Positions 27,992 through 37,534 are shown, counted from the first letter of the stretch. The stretch is 64,000 nucleotides of DNA from Cohaesibacter celericrescens (GCF_002866925.1 NZ_PKUQ01000047.1:142859-206858), one strand, 5' to 3'. Made by a program: numbers and translations. Notes: generated by a model not told the origin, from the letters alone.

Positions 27992-29533
27992 ATGAGCCAG
28001 AAGATCAAAAACCAGAAGCTTTTTGTCAGAAAAGCCACGATGGACGACCTCGACGGAATTTGCGCCTTGAGCACAAAGGTTTATGGCGCTTCGGAAGCCT
28101 ATAGCAAGAAAATGATCCGGTCCCAGATCGCGCGTTTTCCTGACGGACAATTCATTGCCCTGTTTGGTGACCAGATCGTGGGGCACGCGGCGACTTTTAT
28201 TATCGATAGCAAGATCGCAACCAAACCGCATACTTGGAAAGAAATTACCGCCGGTGGGTATGCCTCGCGGCATAACCCGAACGGGGATATTCTTTACGGA
28301 ATGGAAGTGAGCGTTGACCCCGAAACCCGTGGTCTGCGGATTGGTCAACGCCTTTACAATATGCGCAAAAAGCTTTGTGTTGCCATGAAGTTGCGCGGCA
28401 TTGTTTTTGGTGGACGACTTCCTGGTTATGCAAAGCAAGCCCGCAAGAACGGTCTTGCCGCAGAAGAATATATCGAGGCAGTCAGTGCCAAAAAGCTAAA
28501 AGACAATGTATTGGGCTTTCAGCTTCGTAACGGCTTTGAAATTATCGGCTTATTGAAAAATTACCTGCCCAGTGACACCGAGTCGATGGGGTATGCCACC
28601 CACATGCAGTGGCATAATGCTCTGTTTGCAGAAGATACAACCAAACAACGGCGCGGGCGGTCTATTGGGTCTGTGCGTGTGGCGTGCGTTCAGTTTCAGG
28701 TGCGCAAGGTCAATTCCTTCGAAGATTTCATGAAGCAAGTGGAATATTTCGTCGATATTGCCTCCGACTATAAAGCCGACTTTGTTGTTTTTCCCGAGCT
28801 CTTTACGCTGTCACTGTTGTCTGCCGAAAATAAAAAGCACACGCCGGATGAAGCCATTCTGGACATTACCAAATATACCAGCCGCTATGTCGAGGCCATG
28901 AACAAGATGGCGATCTCGTATAATATCAATATCATTGGCGGATCGCATCCTTCGCTCGTTGGCGACAGAGTCAGAAATATTTCCTATGTTTTCTTGCGAG
29001 GTGGGGAAGTCCATCAGCAAGAAAAAATTCATCCAACGCCGAATGAAAAATATTGGTGGAATATGGAAGGCGGCGAAGATCTCAACGTCATCCAGACCGA
29101 TTGCGGCCCGATTGGGGTTTTGGTTTGTTATGATGCCGAATTCCCTGAATTGGCACGCCATTTGGCAGATCAGGGCGCCTTGATGCTGTTCGTCCCTTTT
29201 TGTACGGATGAACGGCAGGGCTACCTGCGTGTGAGATATTGCTCACAGGCACGGGCCATTGAAAACCAGATGTATGTGGCAACCGCCGGGGTTGTGGGCA
29301 ATATACCTGATGTAGAGAATATGGATATTCACTATGCCACAAGCCATATAATGACCCCATGCGACTTTCCTTTCGCACGGGACGGCATCGCGGCAGAAGC
29401 CTCTGCAAACACAGAGACGATCATCTTTGCAGATCTGAACCTCAATGACCTGCATGTCGCAAGAAAGCAAGGCTCTGTGCAAAACTTCGGAGATCGGCGG
29501 TTTGATCTTTATGAGGTGAAATGGTTGAAATAA
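27992..29533 (+). CDS. Fused GNAT acetyltransferase / carbon-nitrogen hydrolase
   Basis: A 513-residue two-domain protein. Residues 1-215 form a GNAT domain: LFVRKATMDDLDGICALSTKVYG at the start, EVSVDPETRGLRIGQRLYNMRKKL as the acetyl-CoA-binding region. Residues from about 225 form a nitrilase-superfamily domain with the Glu-Lys-Cys triad: Glu in VVFPELF (near 269), Lys in QEKIHPTPNEKYWW (near 345) and Cys in LVCYDAEFPE (near 380). The fused architecture is known in many bacteria, but the reaction is not established. It may couple acylation of an amine to amide hydrolysis. The gene stands alone. Confidence 0.9.
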   Translation: MSQKIKNQKLFVRKATMDDLDGICALSTKVYGASEAYSKKMIRSQIARFPDGQFIALFGDQIVGHAATFIIDSKIATKPHTWKEITAGGYASRHNPNGDILYGMEVSVDPETRGLRIGQRLYNMRKKLCVAMKLRGIVFGGRLPGYAKQARKNGLAAEEYIEAVSAKKLKDNVLGFQLRNGFEIIGLLKNYLPSDTESMGYATHMQWHNALFAEDTTKQRRGRSIGSVRVACVQFQVRKVNSFEDFMKQVEYFVDIASDYKADFVVFPELFTLSLLSAENKKHTPDEAILDITKYTSRYVEAMNKMAISYNINIIGGSHPSLVGDRVRNISYVFLRGGEVHQQEKIHPTPNEKYWWNMEGGEDLNVIQTDCGPIGVLVCYDAEFPELARHLADQGALMLFVPFCTDERQGYLRVRYCSQARAIENQMYVATAGVVGNIPDVENMDIHYATSHIMTPCDFPFARDGIAAEASANTETIIFADLNLNDLHVARKQGSVQNFGDRRFDLYEVKWLK

Positions 29534-29593
29534 TCATTCACCGCCGGTCCGCTTGATCTTCGATGCAGACCTCGGTCTGTGCATATCTTGATG

Positions 29594-29620
29594 AAGGGGG
29601 GCTGCTATGTAGGCCCCCTT
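29594..29620. terminator. Bidirectional terminator-like hairpin
   Basis: AAGGGGG (29594-29600) pairs with CCCCCTT (29614-29620), followed on the + strand by TCAGTTTGTCTT. It lies between the ends of the rightward GNAT-nitrilase gene and the leftward hydrolase gene, so it can serve both. Confidence 0.6.
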
Positions 29621-29659
29621 TCAGTTTGTCTTGGTAGACAGTGCCGACATATCCAATCC

Positions 29660-31435
29660 TTAGTGGTTCGGCTCTGCCGCGTCCCATTCGATCAGTAAAG
29701 TCGCTAAGGACTGGCGGGCATGCAGCGGGGTCAGGGAGTGATCGGCTGCGTGAAGGGTATGGATGACGACATTTTGCATGGCACGCAATTGCATCGCGTC
29801 GGGGCCAAAATGGCGATCAATCTCTTCAATCGACAAATCTCCGTCTGTGCAAATCATCATCACTTTGGTGCCGCGCGCCGTAAGTTTTTGCATCCAGCGT
29901 TTGACCTGATTGCCTTGGGAAAGGGCCGATGGTGTCAAATGCGCAAGGCCTGATTTACCCAATTCAATTGACCGCCGCACCAAGACGCGGGCTCGTTTTG
30001 ACAATTTGCCGCGAAGAGGGGAAAGGGCGCCGTCTGGCTTGTTGTCCTTGGGGGTGGCCATGCTTTGTCCCATCATGACCTTGCTGCTCTCATAGGTTTT
30101 CCAGATCGCCAGATCCAGCGCATAGGAGGCATTCCACGAAAAGCACAGCGGATTGACCATGACAAGTTTGGAGACCCGCTTATCCAAGCGTGCCGCATGA
30201 AATGCTTGATGTCCACCCGAGCAAATGCCCGTCAGAGCAATGTTTTGATATCCTCTGCCGCAGAGCCAATCGATGGCGCGGATAACATCCTTGCGAGCTT
30301 TTTCATCATACAGAGGGATGCGGCTATCCAAGGATGCTTCACTCTGCCCGATATCTGGTAGATCGATGCGCAGTGAGGCGATGCCGTGTGCGGCAAGCGT
30401 GCGTGCCGTTTCAACATAGCCGCGTGCCCAGCCGATATGGGCGTTGCCACCGGTATTAAGAAGCATATAGGCCTCGCTTTGCGTGGGCTTTGCTTTGTCT
30501 TGTTGGCGTGGGCGGCAATGGATGCCGACCATATGCGGTGCCGGACCGATCAGAACAGGCTCTTCCTCATAATCAGGGCCGATCAGAGCGCGAGGTACGC
30601 TGGGCGGGTTGCTTGCTTGCGGTGTGCCACCCCTTGGGTTGTCTTCTGTGCCGCCCCTCTGTTTGATGATCCATTCCGTGCAGCGTTGGATCACATCAAG
30701 AGGGATCTGGTTGGCGGTGGGATCGCACATTAAAGTATCATAGCCATCAAAGCTGGTTCTTGTGACCGCGGAGCCTAATTGTTCCATATGGTCCACCAGA
30801 CCTTCATTGGCTGCCATGCCGGGTCGTGCTGCCAGATAAATGGATGCGGGTGGTTTGTTGTCTTTGGTCACGCCGAACGGATCAAATGCTTTGAGCTGTT
30901 CAACGGTTTGTTGAGACAGGCGAAACCCCGCGACGGAAAGTCCGTCAAAAGCATCGTCCATTGGCGATTTTTCAAGCGCACTATCAATCATGCGAGACAA
31001 AGCGACCTGCTCCCGCATGAAGGATTTGCCCGAAGCTGGCGGGGCTAAAAGCGCCAGTGCCGCTACATCCTTGTGACGAGAAGCGGCTGAATATCCCAGC
31101 AACGCGCCAAGTCTGAAGCCGATGAGAATGACATCGGAGACGCCGGTCTCGGCCTTCAGGCAATCGATGGCATTGTCTATGGCTTGAAGCCAACTACCGA
31201 GCTGATTGGTGGTTTGATGATTGCCGATTGCGTCGCCGCATCCGGGATAATCAAACTGCAACACCGGCAGTCCGGCTCTGGAGATTGCACCGGCCAATAG
31301 GGAGAGAAAGCGCCGGCTGCACAAATCTTCAAATCCATGCCCGCCGGCGATAACGACACCGCGAGACCCTTCGGCGTCATTCAACCAACCAACGGTGTTG
31401 TTAAAGACAAGCGGTCTTGTGGCAATTGCCGTCAT
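29660..31435 (-). CDS. Tandem alpha/beta-hydrolase protein, exosortase-A-associated hydrolase-like
   Basis: A 591-residue protein made of two alpha/beta-hydrolase domains (about 20-260 and 300-585) joined by a proline-rich linker. Domain 1 has FDYPGCGDAIG and, at the place of the nucleophile elbow, GFRLG (106-110), with arginine where serine is normal. Domain 2 has RIDLPDIGQSEAS and the elbow GICSG (403-407) with cysteine 405 as the presumed nucleophile. From memory, the first elbow resembles the GLRLGA of exosortase-A-associated hydrolase 2 and the second the GLCD motif of hydrolase 1. It is the last gene of the aminoacyl-carrier-protein operon, so an acyl transfer or release role is plausible. 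The function is not known. Confidence 0.72.
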   Translation of the reverse strand: MTAIATRPLVFNNTVGWLNDAEGSRGVVIAGGHGFEDLCSRRFLSLLAGAISRAGLPVLQFDYPGCGDAIGNHQTTNQLGSWLQAIDNAIDCLKAETGVSDVILIGFRLGALLGYSAASRHKDVAALALLAPPASGKSFMREQVALSRMIDSALEKSPMDDAFDGLSVAGFRLSQQTVEQLKAFDPFGVTKDNKPPASIYLAARPGMAANEGLVDHMEQLGSAVTRTSFDGYDTLMCDPTANQIPLDVIQRCTEWIIKQRGGTEDNPRGGTPQASNPPSVPRALIGPDYEEEPVLIGPAPHMVGIHCRPRQQDKAKPTQSEAYMLLNTGGNAHIGWARGYVETARTLAAHGIASLRIDLPDIGQSEASLDSRIPLYDEKARKDVIRAIDWLCGRGYQNIALTGICSGGHQAFHAARLDKRVSKLVMVNPLCFSWNASYALDLAIWKTYESSKVMMGQSMATPKDNKPDGALSPLRGKLSKRARVLVRRSIELGKSGLAHLTPSALSQGNQVKRWMQKLTARGTKVMMICTDGDLSIEEIDRHFGPDAMQLRAMQNVVIHTLHAADHSLTPLHARQSLATLLIEWDAAEPNH

Positions 31436-31456
31436 GCTAGGTCTCCTTGACGGTGT

Positions 31457-33967
31457 TCAAGCGGTGTCAGAAGTACGGTAAAACACGTCCTGATTGCTGT
31501 TTAATGCTGCAGCAAATCCCGATGGTGCGGTATTTGCGTTTTCACGTGGCTTGAGCCTGATGATTTTTGTGGTGTCGGGCATGAGATGGAAACCGCTGTC
31601 ATCGGGGACAAAACATTGATCGGCGATACGCACATGGTAGGCGGCTCTTTGACTTGCGAGTGTCAGGAACCAGCCTTCGCCATCTTGATCAAGCTGCACG
31701 GTCAGGCCCACATCCTGCGGCTCTATCATTGCGCTTTGCGGGACATGGAACCCCTCGGCAAGCATGGTCTTTGTATCATTGGCTGTGAGAAGCCGGGCAA
31801 CGGTCAATTCATGCGCCAACGGGCCAAAGCGATAGGCATAGGAGGCATCAAAAAATGCGCCAAATAGCGTGTAGGCTGAAATTGATATTGATCCGTGTGC
31901 CGGGACTGACACGGGGGCTTGCCCGGCTGCTACGGGCACGGTGCCATTGCGTAATGATTGGATGGATAAGGTGCCGTCAATCGGCACGGGCGCGTCATTG
32001 ACTATATGGGCTATCAGGCCATTGACGCCTTCGTCGCAAAGAATGACGCGCAGGGGACGATTGGCTCGGCGGAGTGCATAATAGAGTGACTTTGGCCGAC
32101 CGACAGCATCCACCACACCCCAACCGGCTCCAACTATCAGGTCTTTCCAGAACCAAATCAGTGCACCGGCCGTGACTGAGCCGGGGCGGCGCCATTCATC
32201 TATGGTGCGTTCAACGACTTCGGCTACCACTGCGCGGGAAAGATTGAGATAGCGCATCGGATCTTCAAGGCGTAGACGCAGCGGGTCGACACCAAAAAGA
32301 TGGGCGAGATAGTACTCTCGTGTGTCTTCAAAATCCCATGACGCACCGACATCACGGGGGACAGCCATCTTCCAGCGAGGATCATGCACCGGTGGAACGG
32401 GCAGAAAGGCATCGAGGGTGGGTTGCTCGGGTATGTTGGCAAAAGCGAGGCATTCGCTGGCAAAGCGCACCTCTGCCCTACGGGCATCCTCCAGTGGGCG
32501 ACAATAGGCTCCGACCCCGTAATAATGGGTTGGTCCGCTGTTTGCGACAAAGGGCAAGCTGCCGCCGGAGGGTGAGGATGACACCAGAACCAAATCCGGA
32601 CGAACGGCTTGTGCCACCGGGCGTACGCTGGTCTCGAACCACGGAGTTGGATCAATGCGTGTCGGCAATCCCATCATGGCTGCTTGTTGGGCGATTTCGC
32701 TGCCACCACACAATATGGCCAAAGATGGCGAGGCCTGCAACCGCCCAAGGAGCTGTTTGACTTCCTCTTCCAGCAGGGCGCACCATTCCGCACTCTTGGC
32801 TGGATAATCAAAATTGGCCAGCATCAGATCCTGCCAGATCAGGATACCCATTTCATCACACAAAGCATAAAAGGCATCCGCCTCATACACAAAGGTGCCA
32901 CCAATCCGCAGCATCGTGATGTGGGCCTCATGGACAAGGTCCAGCGCCTTTGCCAGTGTCTCCCTGTCATTGGGTAACGCAACCGGATCGGGCGGTGTCC
33001 AGACTGCGCCGCGGCAAAAGATCGGCACACCATTGATAACAAGTTGGAAGTCTTTACCATCGGAGCCGTGATCAATGGCGATGTGGCGAAAGCCGACCCG
33101 TCCCAATGATTTGTTCTGATCATCAATGCGCAAGGTGACAGTATGCAGAACAGCGTCGCCATAGCCATTCGGCCACCAGCGTTCCACGTCTGGAATGACA
33201 AGTCGGGCGACAAACTGGGTTGGGGTCGTTGCGGATAGGGGGGCTGTGATGCCGGAGCACTCGATGGTCGCGGTTGTGCCCGCAAAAGGTGAGGCGAGCG
33301 TCAGAGTTACGTCCAAAATGCCGGTTTTCCCCTCGAGATTGGCCCGCAATTTTGTATCAATAATCTGGAATTCTTCCCCTCTGGGGATCAGCTTAATCGG
33401 GCGCCACGGACCAATGATATCAAAGGCCGGACACCAACCCGGCATATGCCCGATCAAGGTCGTGCGCACCAGCCGCAAACGCTGGTCATCCATCATGCGC
33501 GGTTTCCAGCGCGCGCGTGGGCCGGTCAAACCGTCCAGATGTGCATCCAGACTGCGAAAGACGATCATAAGCACCTCGCCACCTAGGAGGTCGACATCGA
33601 CCTCATGGCGAAGGAACATTGAAGAGGAGGTAAAGAGAAGGGCTCCTTGGAGATAGACTTCAGCGATGGTCGCTAGCCCTTCAAAGACAAGGGTGGCTTT
33701 GCCCTTGGCGGCTAGGGTGTGCCGGTACCAGATGTCTTTGTCATGCAGCGGCGTCGGGGCGTTGCGATGCCACTGGCCCTGCGCTTCAAGAGCCGTTGCT
33801 GCGGTGCCGGGGCAGGGGGCAGCTATCCAGTCGGCATTTTGCAAAGCGGGGCTGGTGGGTGCCAATGCCATGCTAGGCGCTAGCACCAGTTGCCACCCAC
33901 TGGTGAGCGTTTGGCCGGTGTGCTTGGCGACGCAATCTGGCTCGTTTCGCGGGGTGCCTCTCATCAT
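31457..33967 (-). CDS. Glycoside hydrolase family 2 protein, beta-mannosidase-like
   Basis: An 836-residue GH2-type protein: an N-terminal jelly-roll sugar-binding domain (GWQLVLAPS to about residue 190), an immunoglobulin-like domain, a TIM-barrel catalytic core and C-terminal domains. The core has [37 protein letters not shown], the acid/base region [12 protein letters not shown] in place of the usual GNNE, and the presumed nucleophile in RFASECLAF. Both glutamates appear conserved, although their surroundings are unusual. No signal peptide is evident, so it is probably cytoplasmic. The start at 33967 follows GAGGAA. It lies 7 bp after the DUF1839 gene in the operon, which suggests a sugar-containing intermediate. 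Confidence 0.78.
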   Translation of the reverse strand: MMRGTPRNEPDCVAKHTGQTLTSGWQLVLAPSMALAPTSPALQNADWIAAPCPGTAATALEAQGQWHRNAPTPLHDKDIWYRHTLAAKGKATLVFEGLATIAEVYLQGALLFTSSSMFLRHEVDVDLLGGEVLMIVFRSLDAHLDGLTGPRARWKPRMMDDQRLRLVRTTLIGHMPGWCPAFDIIGPWRPIKLIPRGEEFQIIDTKLRANLEGKTGILDVTLTLASPFAGTTATIECSGITAPLSATTPTQFVARLVIPDVERWWPNGYGDAVLHTVTLRIDDQNKSLGRVGFRHIAIDHGSDGKDFQLVINGVPIFCRGAVWTPPDPVALPNDRETLAKALDLVHEAHITMLRIGGTFVYEADAFYALCDEMGILIWQDLMLANFDYPAKSAEWCALLEEEVKQLLGRLQASPSLAILCGGSEIAQQAAMMGLPTRIDPTPWFETSVRPVAQAVRPDLVLVSSSPSGGSLPFVANSGPTHYYGVGAYCRPLEDARRAEVRFASECLAFANIPEQPTLDAFLPVPPVHDPRWKMAVPRDVGASWDFEDTREYYLAHLFGVDPLRLRLEDPMRYLNLSRAVVAEVVERTIDEWRRPGSVTAGALIWFWKDLIVGAGWGVVDAVGRPKSLYYALRRANRPLRVILCDEGVNGLIAHIVNDAPVPIDGTLSIQSLRNGTVPVAAGQAPVSVPAHGSISISAYTLFGAFFDASYAYRFGPLAHELTVARLLTANDTKTMLAEGFHVPQSAMIEPQDVGLTVQLDQDGEGWFLTLASQRAAYHVRIADQCFVPDDSGFHLMPDTTKIIRLKPRENANTAPSGFAAALNSNQDVFYRTSDTA

Positions 33968-33974
33968 TTGTTCC

Positions 33975-34949
33975 TCAGGCCACGGCCCAGCTGTCAAGCG
34001 CCTGCATTACAATCCCATAGTCTTGGGTCATCAGATCAATCGACTCAGAAAGACCATCAAACCGCTTGCGGGCCATAGCCCGTGCCAGTTTGAATTGCAT
34101 GGCCTTGGCCACGTCTGAAATCCGTAAACAAGCCTCTGTCGCTTCAGCCAACCCCTGCTCACCATGCTGGCTCAACCACTGCAGATGATCGGATAACAAT
34201 TCATAATTCGCACCGATTTGGCGCAGTGTGCCAAAGGCATATGTGTGAAAATAGTCCGGACTGCGCGTGCCAAGATCTTCTGCATGACTGGCAAAGGCAT
34301 TTTGGTAGGCTTTAAACGGGTTTTCTTTGGGGCGTCGCAACAGATGACGCTTTAGAATATCACAGGCCGCTGCGGGGAGGTTTTCGAGCACCTCGGGTGG
34401 TTCGAATTTTACGAACTCGGCATAGGGAAATAGCGGCAGGCCCTTGGCAGTTTCTTCCGGGTGGAAGATCGCATCATAGTCATCCCCGTCCAGAGCAAAA
34501 AGGCCTGCATTGTGGAAGTATTCCAAACGCTTGCCTGCTGGATCCAGTGCATTGATGCCGATGGTGGTTTTTGTATGGCTGATGCCATAGGTGATGCCTT
34601 GTGTGTCGGGCAGAGAGTAGGAATCAACCTCCACCAACGGCAAACGTCCACGCTCGATTTGTGCCGTGATATGGCCTTCTAACCGGTCAAATAACGAGAG
34701 CTCCTGCACGTCAAAACCGGCAAGTCTACGCATATCTTCGAGCGCGAATTTGAAGAAGGTAAATTGGTCGCCCTCAAAGTCTTGCGCGACGGTAAAGCCG
34801 AGCGTGGCGACCGGATCGTGTCCGGTCGCATGCATAATCTCTATGAAAAGATCCACATAGCAGTTTGTCTCGGCCCAACGCCGCTCTGCATTGTGCAAAG
34901 GGCTTTGGCGATAGGAGCCGGGACGGACATTGGCAATGACCCGCTTCAT
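33975..34949 (-). CDS. DUF1839-family protein, possible cysteine acyltransferase
   Basis: A 324-residue DUF1839 protein of unproven function. The N-terminal half has the layout of BtrH-type papain-like acyltransferases: a cysteine in ETNCYVDLF (Cys30), the strand [12 protein letters not shown], and a histidine in [13 protein letters not shown] (His125) followed by Asn133/Asp136. The C-terminal half is helical. The start at 34949 ([11 protein letters not shown]) has AGGACTAGG upstream and sits 2 bp after the ligase stop. This family is known to accompany amino acid:carrier-protein ligases, so transfer of the carrier-bound aminoacyl group to an acceptor is a reasonable hypothesis. The BtrH resemblance is my own reading of the motifs. 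Confidence 0.75.
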   Translation of the reverse strand: MKRVIANVRPGSYRQSPLHNAERRWAETNCYVDLFIEIMHATGHDPVATLGFTVAQDFEGDQFTFFKFALEDMRRLAGFDVQELSLFDRLEGHITAQIERGRLPLVEVDSYSLPDTQGITYGISHTKTTIGINALDPAGKRLEYFHNAGLFALDGDDYDAIFHPEETAKGLPLFPYAEFVKFEPPEVLENLPAAACDILKRHLLRRPKENPFKAYQNAFASHAEDLGTRSPDYFHTYAFGTLRQIGANYELLSDHLQWLSQHGEQGLAEATEACLRISDVAKAMQFKLARAMARKRFDGLSESIDLMTQDYGIVMQALDSWAVA

Positions 34950-34951
34950 GC

Positions 34952-35875
34952 CTAGTCCTCCCAAAGGAGCTTGCGCGTTGCAGCAGGCCATTTTTCGACG
35001 TCCGGCCCGTGATGACGGAACAGCGCCAGCGCCACCCGCTCAAGGCCAAACCCAATGCATGCGGAATGACAGGTGCGCCCATCCTCGAATTGCAAACCCC
35101 ATGTTTGGCCGAAGTGATCCTGATGGTAGTTAAAGCTCAGGCAAGCAGTGGGAGTTTCCTCACTGTTAACAGGAATTAGGAGCTCGAATTTCAGCGCTTG
35201 TTCGCGTTGACTGATGGCCATCATTTTGCCGCCACGCCCGAAGAAGGGATCACTGGCCAAATCCAGATGACAGGGCAAGCCCAAGCCTTCGATCATGGTT
35301 TTGCCGCGCTCAAGCCAGCTTTCCCGGAAATCACAAACTTGTTCGGGTGTGCCAATGCGAACAAATTCCCGCATGCGGAACATTTGCATGCGCGCGGGAT
35401 CTTTGGATGGTTCGTGACGGAAACAATAGGACGATAATTCAAATAGGCGGCCATCATCGGGCACAGCGCCTTGCTGGGCGACGGTGGGGTAGAGCGGATA
35501 ACAGGCCGCTGGTGTCAAAAAGACATCCGTGGGTGTTTGCAAGTCACTCCAGTCTTCGCCCGCTTCAAGCATGCCCAAAAGTTTGGCATGATCACGATCG
35601 GAGCCTTCAAAGGAGTGGACCCCTCCCGCTAGATGGGGAAAGCTTTTTAAATAGCCGCTTTTTTCTAAGGTTTTTCGGCCCATTCCAGGGGGGAAATGGA
35701 TGCGTGTCGCCTTGTCTGGCGCACCCAGCCGCCTCACCAGCAATTCAAAGCGTTCAATCACGTCTTCGAAAATGCCCGAACGGCCATAAAGGCCGTCGAC
35801 GCCAGAGTCGAACAGGAGGTTATTCTCCAGCATAGCCTCTAGCAACGAGTCGTCATGATGGTCTAATCCGCACAT
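34952..35875 (-). CDS. Amino acid:[carrier protein] ligase (class II aaRS-core homologue)
   Basis: A 307-residue catalytic core resembling atypical seryl-tRNA synthetase but without a tRNA-binding domain. Motif 2 is [24 protein letters not shown] (152-175) and motif 3 [12 protein letters not shown] (275-286). Cys125, Glu170 and Cys273 match the Cys-Glu-Cys zinc site of the Bradyrhizobium enzymes, which activate glycine or alanine and load it onto the phosphopantetheine of a dedicated carrier protein. The matching carrier protein is encoded at 37289. The gene lies 4 bp after the acyl-CoA-dehydrogenase-like gene and 2 bp before DUF1839. Which amino acid is used cannot be told from sequence alone. 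Confidence 0.9.
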   Translation of the reverse strand: MCGLDHHDDSLLEAMLENNLLFDSGVDGLYGRSGIFEDVIERFELLVRRLGAPDKATRIHFPPGMGRKTLEKSGYLKSFPHLAGGVHSFEGSDRDHAKLLGMLEAGEDWSDLQTPTDVFLTPAACYPLYPTVAQQGAVPDDGRLFELSSYCFRHEPSKDPARMQMFRMREFVRIGTPEQVCDFRESWLERGKTMIEGLGLPCHLDLASDPFFGRGGKMMAISQREQALKFELLIPVNSEETPTACLSFNYHQDHFGQTWGLQFEDGRTCHSACIGFGLERVALALFRHHGPDVEKWPAATRKLLWED

Positions 35876-35878
35876 ACT

Positions 35879-37087
35879 TTAAGCCTCGAGTTGGGCGTTG
35901 AAGCGGCTCATGAGAAGGAGCGTCGCTGTGTTTGAACTGACCCGATCGTTGTTGATCATGATGGGGCCGGAGGCAAGGTCGCGGTAGTGACGCGCGACAC
36001 TGAAGGGAGTGTGATTTTTATAACCGGCTATGCCGGTGATCAGCAGGGCCATGCGCACGACTTCGTTGGCCGTGTTGCTGCTGGAAACCTTCAGTGTATT
36101 GATTTCGGTGGCATAATGCATCGAAGACAGCGCGTCTTCATTCTCAACAACGGCTTCATTGTGACGAATGGCAGAAATCAAGTTGCCCTTCAATTCCTGA
36201 AGGCGCGCCACAGCATCGGCCAGACGCAGAGCGCCGGGAGGTGTGAAGGTTGGGTTGCGCTTGACGGATGCCTTAACAAACGCCTGCGCACGACGGATTG
36301 CATCGGAAGCGATACCGAACCAGATGGCGCTCCAATAGATATGTGTTGCTGCCAGCATGGATTGGGCTGCAATTTCGGAGAATGGCTGCGGGAAGACTTC
36401 CTCTGCATCGCCTTCGCATTTGAGGATATAGCCGTTGGAGCACGTGCCTCGCATGCCCATGGTGTCCCAGTCCGAAGTTTTCTCAAGGGTATAATGCTCT
36501 TTTGGCACGGCGATCATTACTTGATCGGAGCTGGCCGACTGGGGAGACCGGCGGCAAGTGGCCAGAATGGCGTCACAATAGTCGCCATAGGAAATGCATG
36601 TGGCTTCCTTGGTCATTCTATAGCGCCCGTCTGTCACTTCAACCGCGCATGTGCTGTTGCGCAGATCTCCACCGATGCCTGCCTCGGTGGTTGCTGACCC
36701 CATCAACAGCTGTTCATCGCAAATGCGCCGCATAAAAGCATGGTACCATTCGGTTTTGATGCCGTGGCTGACAATGGCTGCGACCTTGATCTGATGCATC
36801 GCATAGATCATGGCGCTGGAGCCACATGCTTGTGCGAGCTCGATGATGAGATTGGAAATAGCCATCATGTCGAGGCCCTCACCACCAAATTCAACTGGAA
36901 TAGCAACGCCGAGCAGCCGTTCTTTTTTCAGGGCTTGGAAAGTGTCAATTGGAAAAATGCCATCGCGGTCAACTTTTGTTGCTGTTTTGGCTGCAATATT
37001 TTCAGCGACGCGGCGCATTCGTACCATAGGGCTTTCTTGTTGGACGGCCTCAACGGCACTGTCCAAAGTCTCTAAAGCATATGTCAT
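35879..37087 (-). CDS. Acyl-CoA dehydrogenase-like flavoprotein (non-canonical)
   Basis: A 402-residue protein with the acyl-CoA dehydrogenase fold: an N-terminal helical domain (IPVEFGGEGLDMMAISNLIIELAQACGSSAMIYAMH), a central beta domain (LLMGSATTEAGIGGD) and a C-terminal FAD-binding helical domain. Where canonical enzymes have the catalytic glutamate in YEGT, this one reads PIMINNDRVSSN, so the usual base is missing at that position. It may use another residue or catalyse a different flavin reaction, perhaps on an aminoacyl group held by the neighbouring carrier protein. It is the second gene of the operon. Confidence 0.83.
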   Translation of the reverse strand: MTYALETLDSAVEAVQQESPMVRMRRVAENIAAKTATKVDRDGIFPIDTFQALKKERLLGVAIPVEFGGEGLDMMAISNLIIELAQACGSSAMIYAMHQIKVAAIVSHGIKTEWYHAFMRRICDEQLLMGSATTEAGIGGDLRNSTCAVEVTDGRYRMTKEATCISYGDYCDAILATCRRSPQSASSDQVMIAVPKEHYTLEKTSDWDTMGMRGTCSNGYILKCEGDAEEVFPQPFSEIAAQSMLAATHIYWSAIWFGIASDAIRRAQAFVKASVKRNPTFTPPGALRLADAVARLQELKGNLISAIRHNEAVVENEDALSSMHYATEINTLKVSSSNTANEVVRMALLITGIAGYKNHTPFSVARHYRDLASGPIMINNDRVSSNTATLLLMSRFNAQLEA

Positions 37088-37288
37088 CTGTTCAACCCAC
37101 TAAAGCTATTCTCGCGGTAGCATGATTATTTCATGTTCGGAGAATTTGAATATCTTTCTGTTTCTCATCGTAATTTTCGCGACTGCTGTGTGCGGCGATT
37201 GGCATGGCTAGAGAGCGTGCCGTCCGTAAGGGTGACATGCTGCGTCTGGTGTGAGGGCGCTGCTCCACTGAGGATCGCCTGCCTGCGT
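37088..37288 (-). promoter_or_regulatory. Gap between carrier protein and acyl-CoA dehydrogenase-like genes
   Basis: This 201 bp non-coding gap is the only large break in the otherwise tightly packed six-gene cluster. It may contain an internal promoter or a processing site that makes the carrier protein separately from the enzymes. I see no strong hairpin with a U-run. Confidence 0.3.
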
Positions 37289-37534
37289 TTAAGCTGCTTT
37301 TGAAACCAGTCCCGAAAGCGCCTCGGCGATATTCTCTAGGGAGGCGAAGGTTCTGCGAGTCAGGAGTGTTTCGGGCAGTTCGATATCGAAGGTTTCTTCG
37401 ATGGCAAGCATCAGCTGCACAGACCCGAAAGACGAGAGCCCCGCATCATATAGATCTGCATCATCGGCAATGGTTGATACATCGCAGGGTAAAAAGGTGT
37501 TTTTTGCAAACAAGGCACGTACTTGATCAATCAT
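37289..37534 (-). CDS. Acyl/aminoacyl carrier protein
   Basis: An 81-residue four-helix carrier protein. Helix I begins MIDQVRALFAKNTF; the phosphopantetheine site is in DLYDAGLSSFGSVQLML, with Ser35 as the presumed attachment residue (GLSSFG in place of the common GLDSL or ADSL). The C-terminal RRTFASLENIAEALSGLV is typical. The ATG at 37534 is preferred over an in-frame GTG five codons earlier, as family members start with a short M-x-x-x-V. It is the first gene of the operon and the presumed partner of the amino acid:carrier-protein ligase at 34952. Confidence 0.9.
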   Translation of the reverse strand: MIDQVRALFAKNTFLPCDVSTIADDADLYDAGLSSFGSVQLMLAIEETFDIELPETLLTRRTFASLENIAEALSGLVSKAA

